From contig NC_080067.1 in NCBI RefSeq assembly GCF_949987535.1, forward strand, positions 3,596,001-3,660,000: a stretch of 64,000 nucleotides of DNA, given 5' to 3'. A program made the position numbers and the translations under genes. The DNA is from Balaenoptera acutorostrata (lineage: Eukaryota > Chordata > Mammalia > Artiodactyla > Balaenopteridae). Shown one piece after another: positions 1-12,319 of this stretch. The notes beneath the pieces are model-generated. The model saw only the letters and a program-made list of their open reading frames with translations. It searched no databases and was not told the origin of the DNA. Each line of letters starts with the position of its first letter. The first letter of the stretch is position 1.

Positions 1-9
1 CTCTACTTA

Positions 10-180
10 GAAAAGCAGTGTGGGGCAGTGAGACAAGCACGTTCTAGAATAGCAATTCAAGAGCTGAAATTTCAATACTAACATCTTCCCTTAGTAACTA
101 CATCATAGTGAGAAAACCATCTCTTCAGTTTTCCACTCTGTCAAATGAATGGAAATACCTCCCCCACCAGTCTGGTTGTT
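10..180 (+). repeat. Diverged MIR-like SINE
   Basis: The order 'ggcagtg...gagctg...cttagtaact...gttttccactctgtcaaatgaatggaaat' follows the MIR plan with heavy decay. Assignment is by eye only. Confidence 0.35.
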
Positions 181-1384
181 TGGTTATGAAGACAACACAC
201 AGTAGATGTTATCAGCATTATTTAGCCAGGGCTCTAATTGAAGTTATACCAAAACGGAAATTTTATGGTATGTTTTCTAGATTATGATGCCCAAGCTTCC
301 TCAGACTACAGTCAGGGAAGATTTGCTTTTGAATCCAATGCTCATTCACGAAAAAGAGCAGAGTTTCCACTGTTGGCTTAGAAAAGAGAAGAATTCAATG
401 CTGATAACCAGGGCCTAAAATATATTTTAAAAGCCTTACTTTTTTTCTTCCCTCTCCAGCCTTAAGGGTGCCATTGTGTATTCACTTTTGTGTACACGCA
501 TTTGTCCTTTGGTCTGGATGCCGATCTCCTTTTGAATATTATCTCATTCCTTCAAAGCACAAGGAGACTTTATGATTTGTCTGTGGTCTTAGGAAACAGC
601 AGTCAGAATAAAACCCTTGATCTTCATGCTGGGAACTCTTAGATGCCAGACATTGTGCTGGAATGTCCATCATTCATCATCACTCTTCCATCCATTGGAA
701 ATGCTGTGGAAGAGAGGCTTTGACATTGCACAGATGTCTGGGAATTTTGAGCACTACAACGCATGACTCGAAAACTTAAATGGAACAAATCTTGACTTCA
801 GGCTAAAATCAGATGATACATTATTTTCCAGTATGCGAGAGAGAATTTCATGAACTAAGCATCCATCAAGAAATATTTTGAGCATATAAATGCCTTTGTC
901 TGACATGGTTAAGTTTCTAGGCCCCTGAAGGAGGACAATTAACAAGCTGTGAAAAATCACTGCCTGTCGGGTTATCATAGTCCTACAGTATGGACCCCAA
1001 TGTAAACTACTGACGGCATAGAGGCAGGAAACAGGAGGCATATTTTATGTCCACATACCATATTCCAACACGTCATCCTGTTTACATGGAGAAAATGCAT
1101 CATAACTCACCATCTGCAGGATTATAATTTTTAGGTCATTCAGCCATTGTCCACTCCCATCCATTCGTTCATGTGTTAAGCAATTATTATATGCTTATTG
1201 TGAACCCCTAAATTAACTTAAATATCCAGGAGATAAGCACTATCCTTTTATCTGTAATTTATGCATTGACTTTAAAAGAACAAAGGTAGAAACATAAATG
1301 TAAATAATTATTTCGGCTTTAGTGCATGGAAAGGAAATATTCTTAGTGCAGGCACAGTATTTTGGAAATGAACACGGGGTTTGC

Positions 1385-1560
1385 AGCCCAAGAAACCTGC
1401 ATTGAAATCACCCCTGATCAGCCCTATGACCTTGGGCAAGTACCTAACCTCTCCAGGTCTCGGTTTCCGCATCTCTAAAATAGGAACGATGATATGTACC
1501 TACAAAACTGTCGTGAGGCGTAAATGACAGCACCTCTATGCAAGGCATTTCACAGGGCTT
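1385..1560 (+). repeat. MIR SINE
   Basis: Contains the MIR core 'ccctatgaccttgggcaagt' followed by the 'ctcggtttccgcatct' segment and a 'aaaataggaa' stretch. It is one of the better preserved MIR copies in the window. Confidence 0.7.
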
Positions 1561-2034
1561 GGCTCGCTGTATGGAATAGAGATAAGGTAGGGGAAGGGCA
1601 CAGGGTGTGGCCAAGGTATCCGGAGAGGTGCTATTCAGCAAAACTAGAAGTGCCAGAGGTCAGGTTGTCTGAGTGAACGGCAAGAGAGAGGAATAAAAAA
1701 CAGTCCAGGGCCATGTTATGAAGGACCTCTAAGGCTTTCAACTTTTTCCGGAAAAGTGAGTGTGATTTCAAGCCGGGATGAGGGTGGGAGAGGGAAGAGG
1801 TGACACGTTTTCGCTTCTCCTGGACAGCCAATCCCCCCGGGATCGAATTGGAAGGTCAGAGTAACATTAAAGACATAGAAACCTGTTGGGTTCGCCGACT
1901 TTTCTCTTAAAGAGAAGCGGTGGGGAGTTTCCTGAAGACAGTGGCAGCCTGGACTCGCCCGACCTTTGTGATCAGATGTTGGGGAGAAGCCAGAGAGAGA
2001 TGAATAAGCTGCAAGGAAACGTATAAGCGGGCAG

Positions 2035-2190
2035 TTTCTACTAGAACAGATCTGGGTTTGAATCCCGCCTCTTCAAATAACCAGCTGTGCCACTTTGGAC
2101 AAATAATAGATGGGGTTTTTTAATCTATTAAAAGAAAAACGTGGATAGCCATGGCTGCCCTGAAGGACCATCATAAGGATTAAATAAGAC
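2035..2190 (+). repeat. MIR SINE, diverged
   Basis: 'gatctgggtttgaatcccgc' and 'agctgtgccactttggacaa' match the MIR 5' half and core with mutations. Confidence 0.6.
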
Positions 2191-2559
2191 TTTTAGAGAA
2201 GTTCAGTCCCGGTGCGTGGGGTACCGTGGAGGCATCTGGGGAGAGGGTAGGTGGCTGGACACGCAGGCCTGGGGGCCACAATGAAGCACCACCAGTGCAC
2301 GGGGCAGTAGTCAGAGATGTGGACCTTGATGAGGTCACGTGGTGAGAACCGCGTGGTTAGAAGGTTCCGGATAAACCAAAGGGAAAGCCGATTTTAAAGG
2401 CAGGCAGAGGAGCAATGTCTTGAAGAAGACTGGAAAGAATTGACCAGAGATGGAGGAGGTGTATGATGTAGAGGTTTCTGGAACACCATCAGCAGGTGTG
2501 GCCATGGGGATAAGTGAAAGCAGGTACGATACTATTGGGTCCAGATGAAACGGAGCAGG

Positions 2560-3221
2560 ATGCTATGGTCCTTACCCCCATGACCTCAGCCCACCTTTTG
2601 TCTGTGGAAACACTTTAGCCAAGGAATAAGTTTACTCAGACAAGTGAGAAAATGCAGAAACAAAGGAAAACGGTCAGAGGAGACCAAATAATAATAGTTT
2701 AGTCATTAAGCAAAGTCAAGGCCCTTTAGTCCCTCCTCAAGGGCTATAGATAATATTCTGAGCCCTCTCCTGTGAGCTGTCTTGTAGATACTAAAACCTC
2801 CATCAGGTGGAAGATGTTAACGACATGATGACCAGGCTGTAGTCACGACATAAGCTGCCATAATTCCGAGAGCTGGCCTCAAGGAAATGGGAACCAACCG
2901 ACCCTGGCACTAAAGACTAACTGTACTTAAAACAATCGAGATGACGCTAATCAGACCACCGATGACCAATTTCAAGATGACCGTCAGAGGGCGCTGTTTC
3001 TGCACGTAGCCCCCTCCTTCCATCTATAAAAGCTCTTGCCCACTGACTGTCAGTGGGGGGGGGGGGGGGGGGGGGGAGGGGCGTTGGCCTTTGGAAAGGA
3101 ATCCGCGCACCTGCCCAGGTTGCTGGCCTGCAAAATAAAGCAAACTTTCCTTTCCACCAACCTTGCCTCTTTATTGGCTTTTGAGCGGCGAGCAGCCGGA
3201 CCCTCACTTTTGGTTACACAG
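2560..3221 (+). mobile_element. Solitary endogenous retrovirus LTR (class I-like)
   Basis: The block shows LTR architecture: a TATA box TATAAAAG at 3025-3032, a 22-base G run at 3055-3076 near the expected start site, a poly(A) signal AATAAA at 3134-3139, a T-rich downstream part and a likely CA end near 3218. No gag, pol or env follows, so it is probably a solo LTR. The 5' edge near 2560 is a guess, and no clear target duplication was found. It is an old, non-coding copy. Confidence 0.65.
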
Positions 3222-3562
3222 AGACCCGGAGATCTTGGAAGTCATGCTCCGTACAAGAGTCCCGAGTGGCAATGATAAAGTGTGCTACGTGCTGTTATGC
3301 TCGTAGTGATTGGTCACCAAGACCCAAAGTAGAGGCGGGGAAAGTGGAGTTAGGCTGGCCATACAGAGCACCCGATTTCTCCTGGGTTAATTAGGCCTAA
3401 AAGGTTTCAGATCAAGGACAAAGCCAGTACACCTGCCAGGGCATCAGGAAACAGAAGCAGAAGAAAGGAGCTCTGAGAATCCAGGGCTCCAGGCGACAGC
3501 CAGTGAGCCTGGGGAAGCTGGCAGAGAACAAGCTTATGGGCCACTGGAGCCTTCCTGGAGGG

Positions 3563-3748
3563 CAGTGGTTTTCAGACTTCAGCGTGGATCAGAATCCCCA
3601 GGAGGGCTTGTCTACACACGCACTGCTGGCCTCACCCCCAGTGTTTGTGTTCAGTGGGCCTAGGGTGGAGCTGGAGAATTTGCATTTCTAAGAAGTTCCA
3701 GGAGATGGTAATGCTGCTGGTTCAGGAACCGTATTTTAAGAACCACTG
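3563..3748 (+). mobile_element. MER5A-type hAT DNA transposon
   Basis: Bounded by inverted ends CAGTGGTTTTCA and TAAGAACCACTG, with the internal 'gaatccccaggagggct' and 'gagaatttgcatttctaa' typical of MER5A. It is a non-autonomous element of about 186 bp. The 8-bp flanks (cctggagg and acctaagg) are only partly alike. Confidence 0.75.
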
Positions 3749-4289
3749 ACCTAAGGATTTTGGAGTCTATTTTTTCTTCTTTGTGGAACTTCAAAGGACT
3801 GTTTTCTTTAACTCATTCATCCTCATAAATTGGTCTATTTCATCTAGTAAAAAAGCTGCTGTAACTGGGCTGGTGGTGTCTTTGGCACAAATGTGTTGGG
3901 CAACCGTTCCATCTGCGTGAAACAAAACATACAACCACCAAACCTGAGACCTGGAAAGAGTGTCCAAGTCAAGAAAGCCACCAGGACTGCCTTAATGAGA
4001 GCCTCTATCTCCTTGAGAATCTCTCAGTTCAATTACTGGGGCTGATTCCGTCAGCTTGGGCCCCAAGGGTGTCTGGTTCCCACTTCAATGTTCTCATCGG
4101 AGCCGTCTCTTTTCCACTGCACCAGATCAGAATCCATTCCCTTTGTGCTACGAAACCACGTTGCCACTTTTGCAAGCACATTTTTGTAAAAGCAAATTCT
4201 GCTTGGTGATGGAGTGTGCCCAAGAGCTCCCCCCCTCCTTAGTATCCTTCAGTAGAGCCCTCCCGGGTTAGAACTCTGGAAAAGTTTTT

Positions 4290-4654
4290 GGTTTTGGGGT
4301 TTTTTTAAATTAATTAATTAATTTTTATTTTTGGCTGCCTTGGGTCTTTGTTGCTGTGCGTGGGCTTTCTTTAGTTGCGGCGAGCGGGGGCTACTCTTCG
4401 TTGCGGTGCGCGGGCTTCTCATTGCGGTGGCTTCTCTTGTTGCGGAGCACGGGCTCTAGGAACGCGGGCTTCAGTTAGTTGTGGCACGTGGGCTCAGTAG
4501 CTGTGGCTCGCGGGCTCTAGAGCGCAGGCTCAGTAGTTGTGGCACACGGGCTTAGTTGCTCTGCGGCATGTGGGATCTTCCCGGACCAAGGCTCGAACCC
4601 GTGTCCCCTGCATTGACAGGCAGATTCTTAACCACTGCGCCACCAGGGAAGCCC
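4290..4654 (-). mobile_element. CHR-type SINE (long CHR-2-like)
   Basis: Minus-strand tRNA-derived SINE: T-rich tail at the left, 'ggctgccttgggtctttg', 'ggctcgaacccgtgtcccct' (B-box complement) and 'accagggaagccc' at the right. Flanked by the target duplication GAAAAGTTTT (4279-4288 and 4655-4664). It retains the extra ctctagagcgcaggctcag segment that the shorter subfamily lacks. Confidence 0.9.
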
Positions 4655-5579
4655 GAAAAGTTTTGATTAATTATTAAAGGAGAAAAATTAGAAAGGAATT
4701 CAGAGCACAAGATGTTTTAAAAGAGAAGGGCTTTGAGTTCTCTTCCTCAAAATGCCAAAGCAGACTGCATCCCAAAGCCCAAAGGCTTGTTGTGGCCCCT
4801 GAGGATTTGCACTTCATGGGTCCGTCCAGTTTTGTCTGGCCAGTAGTTTTCTTCTTTGGTAAAAACGAAAGAAAAAGACACCCGCCCTTGGCAGTTTCCC
4901 AGGCTCCTCCTCTCTGTCTTTGGTCTGTAATCTGAGAAAAAACACCATTCTTGCAGGTGACACATCCTTACTAACAACGTTATCTCCTGCTTATCTTCAA
5001 CAGAACAGACTTCGGTGTTTCTCAAAGTATATTTCAAGGAACACTTGTTACTAGCATTACACAATACACAGGGTTCTAGTATCGGGCGTGTTCAGGAAAT
5101 GCTGAGTTATACAGAGTCATACAAAGTTCAACCATTTTCTTTGGTGAATCTCTAAGAGAAGGATATACAATTTCCCAAACTCACTTGACCACAGAACCTC
5201 TTTGAACTGCTTTTTCTTCAAAGCATCTCTTGGAGCTGATATTTTGGACCACTTTGGGAACACCATCTGAATGTTAATCCAGCAGCCGCGGCGTTCATTT
5301 AATAAGGATCACAAAAGTACAGTAACCAAGGGGAGAGTGATTCAGGCCGATGAACACATCTAGAACTGAGGGAGTAAAAAGTTCCAGAATGGTTAGTTCG
5401 ACATGATCCTATCGACTCAAGGTTTTATATAATTTAGTAGAAGTTCTGAGGAGGGAGAGTCAATGCCCAGGCCTGGGTCAAATCCCCCTAATTCCTTCCC
5501 TCCCTCCAAGGCAGTTCTTTTAAGCCTAAAGCACTAGAGTCAGTTGGGAAAATAAAGGCCCCAGCTGGCCTAGGAGGCC

Positions 5580-5720
5580 TGATACACGCAAAGCAGGAGT
5601 GGGTTCTGCTCCCAATAACTACTGCCTACTGTGTGACAAAAGTCACTTTCTCCTTCTGGGACTTCGTTTCCTCAAAAGTCAGATAAAATACACATGGAAT
5701 ACAAAGCTCAGAAGTTCTAG
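5580..5720 (+). repeat. MIR-like fragment
   Basis: 'actgtgtgacaaaagtcact' then 'cttcgtttcctcaaaagtca' resembles the MIR core and 3' part, but diverged. Confidence 0.4.
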
Positions 5721-5898
5721 TTGCAGTTTCCTAGGATCCTGTATGATCCTCTGTATAAGCCTCCATCATTTCCCAGCTGTCTTGGGGAGGGGGGGGTGCA
5801 CTTGAAGATAGAGTGGTCCCGAAGTGCCCAGAGCTTGCCCTGCTCTCATCTCTGGAGTTGAACTAATTTGGAATCTTTTTTAAAGAGGAACAAGTCAG

Positions 5899-6103
5899 GG
5901 ACTTCCCTGGTGGTCCAGTGGTTAGCACTCGGTGCTTTCACTGCTGGGGCCTGGGTTCGATCCCTGGTTGGGGAACTGAGATCCCACAAGCTGAGGGGTG
6001 AGGCCAAAACAAAATAAAAGGAAAAATAAATAAATAAAAACGTATAAAATTTTTTTTAATTAATTAAAAAAACAATATCTTATTTGTTTTTTTTTTTAAA
6101 AAA
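5899..6103 (+). mobile_element. Short CHR-type tRNA-derived SINE
   Basis: Plus-strand head 'gggacttccctggtggtcca' with 'gggttcgatccctggttggg' and an A-rich tail. A 17-bp target duplication AAAGAGGAACAAGTCAG lies at 5882-5898 and 6104-6120 without mismatch, indicating a fairly young insertion. Confidence 0.9.
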
Positions 6104-6599
6104 AAAGAGGAACAAGTCAGAAGATTCCAGACACCAAAAGACGAACAGAGCATGCTCAAAAAGTCATTCTGCACCCCTCTCGTTCCCCCCCGCCAGTATG
6201 TCCCCTAACATTTAGCTACGCTTTCAGCACTCAAATGGTGAGACCTAGACGCCCACCCCCTTCTATCTACAAAGGGATCTTTCCTCAATCTGGGTGGCTC
6301 CTTCCGAGGGCAGGCGATGTTTCTACCCGTTTCACAACCTCTCTTGGAGCAGAGGTGTTTGGCAGTGACGACACCCATTCCTAATTCCAAACCTCCATGA
6401 AGGTAGGTTTCATAAACAGGTCTGTCTCTAGCAGCAAAATATAACAGAGCAAACTGGCTCAACGCGAGACAGACAGACGTCTCACTGGAAATTTCCAAGC
6501 CTAAGCGAGTCCATTTATTGCAACATGTCAACTTGTATCTTGTTCTTTTAAAATGCACAGAGCTTTGGGCACGCTGAGAGCCCTCCACCTTTTTTTCTG

Positions 6600-7430
6600 A
6601 GAGGTTGAACAACTGCTGTCACATAGGTGATGAGTGGCAGGGGCCTTCTGCCTGTGATGGGGTCAAGAGGCCCCTGAAACACAAAGAAAGTGACTTGGAA
6701 GCTAAATCCTGAAGGACGAGAAGGGCCCTGCCCTGGAGAGAGCCGAACGGGGAGGCATTTCAGACAGAGAAGAACACATGCAGTGAGTGCCCCTGAGTCA
6801 CGCAAGAGCAGGGCTGTTCCAGGAGCGGCAGGCAGAACGTTTGGGCTGAAGTCAAGTGTATGAGAGGAAGCCGGGGCGGGGGAGGGGGTTGATGGCAGGT
6901 GGAGAAGGGACACCTTCTGGTGAAGAGTTTGAATTTTATTCTAAATGCAGTGAAAAGCCACTGAAGATTTTAAGCAGGGAAGCGACATGATCGCGTGCGC
7001 TGTTTTTCAAACACAACTGGTTGCTGTATCAGGAAAGAATTACCATGGGGCAAGTCCCATTAGGAGGCCGTCTGGGGAGTCCAGTGAAGAGGTGGTGACA
7101 GCTTGGTCTCGGGCGACGGCAGTTGGGACGGGGAAGTGGTTGGATTAAAAATATATTTTGGAGGAAGAACCCGTGAGCTTGCTAATGGATTGGCTGTAGG
7201 TAGGAAGGGAAAGTGAGGGTCCAGGAGGGCGCCAAGGTTTTTGGCTAAAGCCCCCAGGTGGTGGTGGTCCAGAGATGGGAGAACCGCAGGAGGAACTGGT
7301 GTTAGAAAGCATGGAGTTGAAGATGTCCACTTGTTGCAAAGATGAGTGTCAGTGGACAGCAGGACATGATTCAGGACATAAGATTTTAGAGGAGACATTT
7401 GGGCTAGAGATACGCGTTGGGACTGTCTTC
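6600..7430. repeat. Ancient interspersed repeat, family not assigned
   Basis: Phrases such as 'gaaaagccactgaagatttt', 'agcagggaagcgacatgatc' and 'gccaaggtttttggct' belong to a recurrent old mammalian repeat that I cannot name with confidence. Long antisense open frames over it have no family resemblance. Confidence 0.4.
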
Positions 7431-7436
7431 CGCATT

Positions 7437-7770
7437 TAACTATTATTCAAAAATGATGAGAAAACAGACCCACAGACATAGGAAACAAACCTACGGTTAC
7501 CAAAGGGTGGGGAGGGATAAATTAGGAGTTTGGGGTTAACATATAATACACTACTGTATATAAAATACATAATCAACCAGAATCTACAGTATAGCACAGG
7601 GAACTATATTCAACATTTTGTAATAACCTATAAAGGAAAAGAATCTGGAAAAGGATACATGTGCATGTATAACTGAATCACTTTGTTGTACACCTGCAAC
7701 TAACACAGCATTGTCAATCAACTATACTTCAATAAAATTTTTAAAATAAATAAATTTTTAAAAAATAAAC
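7437..7770 (+). mobile_element. L1 3' end
   Basis: L1 3' UTR sequence ending in 'caactatacttcaataaaat' and an A-rich tail. The order 'ggttaccaaagggtgggga', 'cagggaactatattcaac', 'tcactttgttgtacacctg' is the usual whale and ruminant L1 tail. It is a 5'-truncated copy. Confidence 0.8.
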
Positions 7771-7799
7771 TTATGCGACAGGATGAGATCACTTAGAAC

Positions 7800-8025
7800 A
7801 GAGATGGCAAACTTTCTATGTAAAGTGCCACATACTAAATATTTTCAGCAGGCCACATGGTCTCGGTCACAAGGACTCCACTCTGCCATTGTAGCACATA
7901 GTAGATTTAGAACCAGACGAGATGTAAACAAATGAGCATGGCTGGGTTCCAATAAAACTTTATTTACAAAACAGGTACGAGGCCATACTTGGCCTGCAGA
8001 CCAAAGCTTACTGACTCCTGACCTA
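7800..8025 (-). mobile_element. hAT-type DNA transposon fragment
   Basis: Contains 'ttccaataaaactttattta' preceded by 'gagcatggctggg' and ending 'cttactgactcctg', matching a common mammalian hAT family in reverse. The exact subfamily is not assigned. Confidence 0.5.
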
Positions 8026-8084
8026 GTGAAAATGTAGACTGAGAAGAGAATATATTCCAAGACAGAGCTAAATATACTATGTAT

Positions 8085-8215
8085 ACATAATTACATCACT
8101 TACTACACCAGTCACTGTTCTAAGTGCTTTACTTATATTTAACTCACTTAATCTTTACAATAACCAATGAGGTGGGCACTGTTATTTCTATCTTACAAAT
8201 GAAAAAACTATGGGC
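8085..8215. repeat. Ancient SINE or LINE fragment (MIR/L2-like)
   Basis: 'ttctaagtgctttacttata' then 'aactcacttaatctttacaa' and 'gaggtgggcactgttatt' follow a widespread old mammalian repeat; I do not separate MIR from L2 here. Confidence 0.5.
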
Positions 8216-9009
8216 TAAATAAAAAGTTGATTTCTCCTTCTTGAGGAAAACAAAAACAAAAACAAAAACCCAGAGGTTAGCAGTTTAGGCTAGTGTGACA
8301 ATCCTGTGGACCTCAGCAACCTAACCTCCTTCCAGTTCATTCTTCTGCCAGCTCTAGAGTATGACTCTCATCCTCATGGACCAAAATGGTGGCTGGGCCT
8401 CCAGCCATCCCATATACATTGCAGGCAGCAGGAAGAAGTAACAAAGGAGAAGAAGCAAAAGGCATGCACCAGTTGTCAGTTTAAATTGTCTTTTTAAGTT
8501 CCCTGGAATCTGCCTTACAATATTTCTTCTATTACATCTCATTGGCCAGAAGTTAGTCACACAGACACCCCCAGGTGCAAGGGAGACGGAGAAACAAGGG
8601 CCATGTGCCTGAATAACATTTAGAGGTTCTATTACTAAAGCAGAGGAAGAACAATCACTAGAGTAGACGCTAGAAGTCTCTCTACCTCCACTGCTGAAGT
8701 CCTACGTACTCTCCAAATGCCAGCTCACAGGTCACCCCTTCTGCAAAGCCGTCCCCAGGTCCCAAGGCAGAATCTTCCTGTGTTCTCATGTCACGGTCAT
8801 CACGCTTCCTTGGATTTAGTTCGTCCTGGTGGGTCTCCTTGACCCATTTCCTCTAATTGACCAGATGACTCAAGGGCAGTGAGGCCAGATTGACATATGG
8901 AAGGTAAACTTTGAAAAACAAAAGGAAATAGGCAGTGAAGCTGCAACGGAAGAAAAAGGAGTGTCTCAGGACGCCCTGGTGTCTGGTGAGGGGCTGGGTC
9001 TGGACGCCC

Positions 9010-9170
9010 AGTAGAACAGTAGTTCTCCAAGTTCACTGCCTGTGAAATAACCTGGGGAACTTGAAAAAGTCCTCACACTCAGGTTCCACCCCCGTATCGA
9101 TTAAATCAGAATTTCTGAGGGCGACCCTGAGGCACTGGTATTTTTAAAGTTTGTGGGTGATTCCAATGTG
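9010..9170 (+). mobile_element. MER5A-like hAT fragment
   Basis: 'cagtagttctccaagttca' at the left and 'cagaatttctgagggcga' with 'cactggtatttttaaagttt' inside match a decayed MER5A. The right terminal repeat is not clear. Confidence 0.55.
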
Positions 9171-9369
9171 CAGCCTTATTTGAGAATCAACACAGTTGAA
9201 AATAGAAGAAAAGAGAGAAACAATTCTCCTCCTTCAGAGACCTTGAGGGTTTGTTGTTTATCTACCAGTTTCCCCAGCAAGATCGTTAGTCTTATCTTTT
9301 TAGGTTATTTCCTTCCCGTCAAGGACAAAGGTGTATTTAGATAATAAACTATTATTGATTGAAGCACTT

Positions 9370-9680
9370 TTTTCTTTTTTTAAAATTTATTTTATTTTAT
9401 TTATTTTTATTTTTGGCTGTGTTGGGTCTTCATTGCTGCACGCGGGCTTTCTCTAGTTGCGGCGAGCGGGGGCTACTCTGCGTTATGGTGTGCAGGCTTC
9501 TTATTGTGGTGGCTTCTCTTGTTGCGGAGCACAGGCTCTAGGTGCGTGGGCTTCAGTAGTTGTGGCACACGGGCTTAGTTGCTCTGCGGCATGTGGAATT
9601 TTCCCGGAGCAGGGCTCGAACCCGTGTCCCCTGCATTGGCAGGGGGATTCTTAACCACTGCGCCACCAGGGAAGTCCAAC
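9370..9680 (-). mobile_element. CHR-type SINE (long form), first of a twin pair
   Basis: Minus-strand CHR element from the T-rich tail to 'accagggaagtcc'. Flanked by TGAAGCACTT at 9360-9369 and 9681-9690. A second CHR element follows directly and reuses the same target. Confidence 0.9.
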
Positions 9681-9690
9681 TGAAGCACTT

Positions 9691-9995
9691 CTTTTTTTTT
9701 TTTCACATTTTTAATTTTTATTTCTTTATTTTTGGCTGTGTTGGGTCTTCGTTTCTGTGCGAGGGCTTTCTCTAGTTGCGGTGAGCGGGGGCCACTCTTC
9801 ATCGCGGTGCGCGGGCCTCTCACCATCGCGGCCTCTCTTGTTGCGGAGCACAGGCTCCAGACACGCAGGCTCAGTAGTTGTGGCTTACAGGCCTAGTTGC
9901 TCCGCGGCATGTGGGATCTTCCCAGACCAGGGCTCGAACCCGTGTCCCCTGCATTGGCAGGCAGATTCTCAACCACTGCGCCACCAGGGAAGCCC
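9691..9995 (-). mobile_element. CHR-type SINE (signature-deletion form), second of a twin pair
   Basis: Minus-strand element with 'gtcttcgtttctgtgcgagg' and 'ctccagacacgcaggctcag'. It lacks the ctctagagcgcaggctcag segment of the neighbouring copy. Its right flank TGAAGCGCTT (9996-10005) is a third copy of the shared target. Confidence 0.9.
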
Positions 9996-11404
9996 TGAAG
10001 CGCTTCTAATGAGAATTGTGAAAGCCCTGCTGAGTTTATTTCAGTCCCTTTGATGCTCTGTGTGTCAAATAACTCCTTAGCTTCTCTCTCAGTAACTAAA
10101 TTAGGGTCATCAGCCAGAGATATAAGAAAGCAGTCTTACTGAAACTCACCTCGTTTGTGACATGTGATGCGTTTAAATTGCTTTATTGGTTTCACAAAGA
10201 AGCAGGCCAGATCTTTCATGAGTGGCAGCACTGAGATTGCCTCCGTCAGGGTGTGAGGGGCCGTATTTCAACTTGAACTTCATTTCCAGCTAACAGTCAT
10301 CAGAGTCTCACACGTTTACTCTTAAGAGTAACCCCACTTGGTACAAGAAGAGTGCATTTCAGAAAGTTTGGTTCTGTTTTTTCCAAAAGATCAAAGTGAG
10401 TGAGGAAGTGGGTTCTCTTAAACGTGTTTTGAAACTTTTTTCCTCTTCAAAAATTTCTGGGAGAATTCAGGATTGTTTTAATTCAATCAAAATGCTCTTG
10501 ACTCTCAGGGGTCTTCCAAATGTTTAGTGAAAATTGAGAGAGAAAAAAAGAGTTTTGCAGGAGTTGTTCTGTCTTTCTTCGCTGCAGTATGTAGATACAG
10601 TTCTGGGTCAGAAGAAAGCTCTGATTTTTCAAGCAATTTCGGAAAATTGTTTTGAAGTGTTCCTTTGTAATGAAATTTGAGATTCTGGCTTGAGTTGGTA
10701 CTCTTCCTGGTGGAAAGCAAAAAATGGCTTGGATTTGTGCCTTCAGTGAAATAGAAAGGGAGCCAGGAAATTCACTGGGCAAAACTGCAAAATTGGATGG
10801 ATTTGACATGCAGCATCTAACCAGAAAAAGAGGCCTTGGAACATATGTGTTTGCCAGGAAAGAAAACTGCTTTATTGAAAGGTTAATTTTCAGATTAGTT
10901 TTGGGAAATTTGAGATAAATAAATGAAATCAGACAAAAAACATAAGGCCTGGATCCTTTTTCCTGGGGTTTTCAGAAAATAGTCATTGCTTCCAGTGAAA
11001 TGTTTTGACATATTCAGTAGGGAGAAAATGTTAATTGTAATGTTATGTGTATGTGTTCTTAAAAACACTTGCGAATAAATCTTTTATTTGTTTTAAGAGT
11101 AACCAGAGAGTAAAAACACTGTTAAAATGTTAGCTGTGTTCTTCATTCCTTATGGTAACTTTTATGCCTTCTAAGATGTTGCAGTTCATTTTCAGGGTTC
11201 AAATGTACCAATTTGGAGACCATTCCTTTCCTTGTTTTATAGTTCAGTTGCAGTTTTTCGAGGAGTCTTATGACTAAACATCCACCCAGGGGTCTGCCTG
11301 GGTTTAGTCTCTCATCTTGTCTCATCTGTTGTTTGTTCTCTAATTCTTAGCCTTCTTCCCTTGAATACATGGCTCCTTTATAAAATCATCAGCAGTTACA
11401 GACT

Positions 11405-11560
11405 CACGACAATGGTCCACTTGACTCTGTGTGTTGAAAACACCTGCTATTAAGCTGCTTGGTGGCAGGGACCGTGATTGACTTTCTGAATCGCCACCTC
11501 TGCTCCCACCACCTCCCTGCTTTGTACTGAACAGATGCCCTATAGATGTTTGTTGAATGG
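11405..11560 (+). repeat. Possible L2 3' end
   Basis: 'ggtggcagggaccgtgattg' followed by 'agatgccctatagatgtttgt' resembles the L2 3' terminus. The match is weak. Confidence 0.35.
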
Positions 11561-11812
11561 CTGTAATACCCTCCTTTCTCCAGTCCCATGTGCCTGCCCA
11601 AAATTGTACGTTGCAATTGACTGGAGCTTTGTGTCCAAAGCAGAGGTATCACTTTTGAATATTTCAACATCACATTGTCTGTGGTCCCTTAGGAAGGAAA
11701 TACCAAGAGGTATTTCACAGGAACCCAAATGTACATGTTACCTCCCTAGGCCAACCCTGCCAACTAAGTCTCCAGAAGAAAGAGAAAGAACCTCCAGCTT
11801 CAAAGAAAGCAG

Positions 11813-11945
11813 CTTCCGGGACTTCCCTGGTGGTCCAGCGGTTAAGACTCCCACGCTTCCAAATCAGGGGGCCCAGGTTCGATCCGTGCACAGGGAACTA
11901 GATCCCGCATGCTACAACTAAGTCCCGGCACAGTCAAATAAATAA

Positions 11946-12002
<57 letters not shown>

Positions 12003-12033
12003 AATTCCTTAATAAAAAAAAAAGAAAGAAAGA
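11813..12033 (+). mobile_element. Short CHR-type SINE with expanded TA tail
   Basis: Head 'gggacttccctggtggtcca', B-box region 'caggttcgatccgtgcac', then a tail that has grown into a TA dinucleotide run (about 11949-11999). Target duplication AAAGAAAGCAG at 11802-11812 and 12034-12044. Confidence 0.88.
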
Positions 12034-12319
12034 AAAGAAAGCAGTGCCCACCCTTCCTGAATCATGATCTAGAACACACATACTCACCACTGGCCACATG
12101 GAGAAAACACCACTGGTCATCATCTTAGCAAGCTTTTAAGCTCTAACTTGGTATTTGTTTGCATCTTATACGGTGATTCTCCTAGAAAATGCTTTTCCCT
12201 TTTGGGTCACTATCTTTAAATGTCAAGTGCGTGAATACCACTTAAATTAAGCTCAAAGATCATCTCAAAAGCAGAATTGAATGGGAATAAACTGATAGTT
12301 GTACGATCTGAAAAAGGAT

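Noticed and set aside
6205..6913. Two overlapping minus-strand open frames of 135 and 121 codons
   Set aside because: They lie over old repeat DNA, overlap each other in different frames and show no domain or splice support.
9359..10053. Several open frames with repeated Cys/Ser/Arg-rich peptides (also at 12447, 20623, 29973, 37679)
   Set aside because: They are translations of CHR SINE copies; the same peptide recurs at every SINE, so they are not genes.
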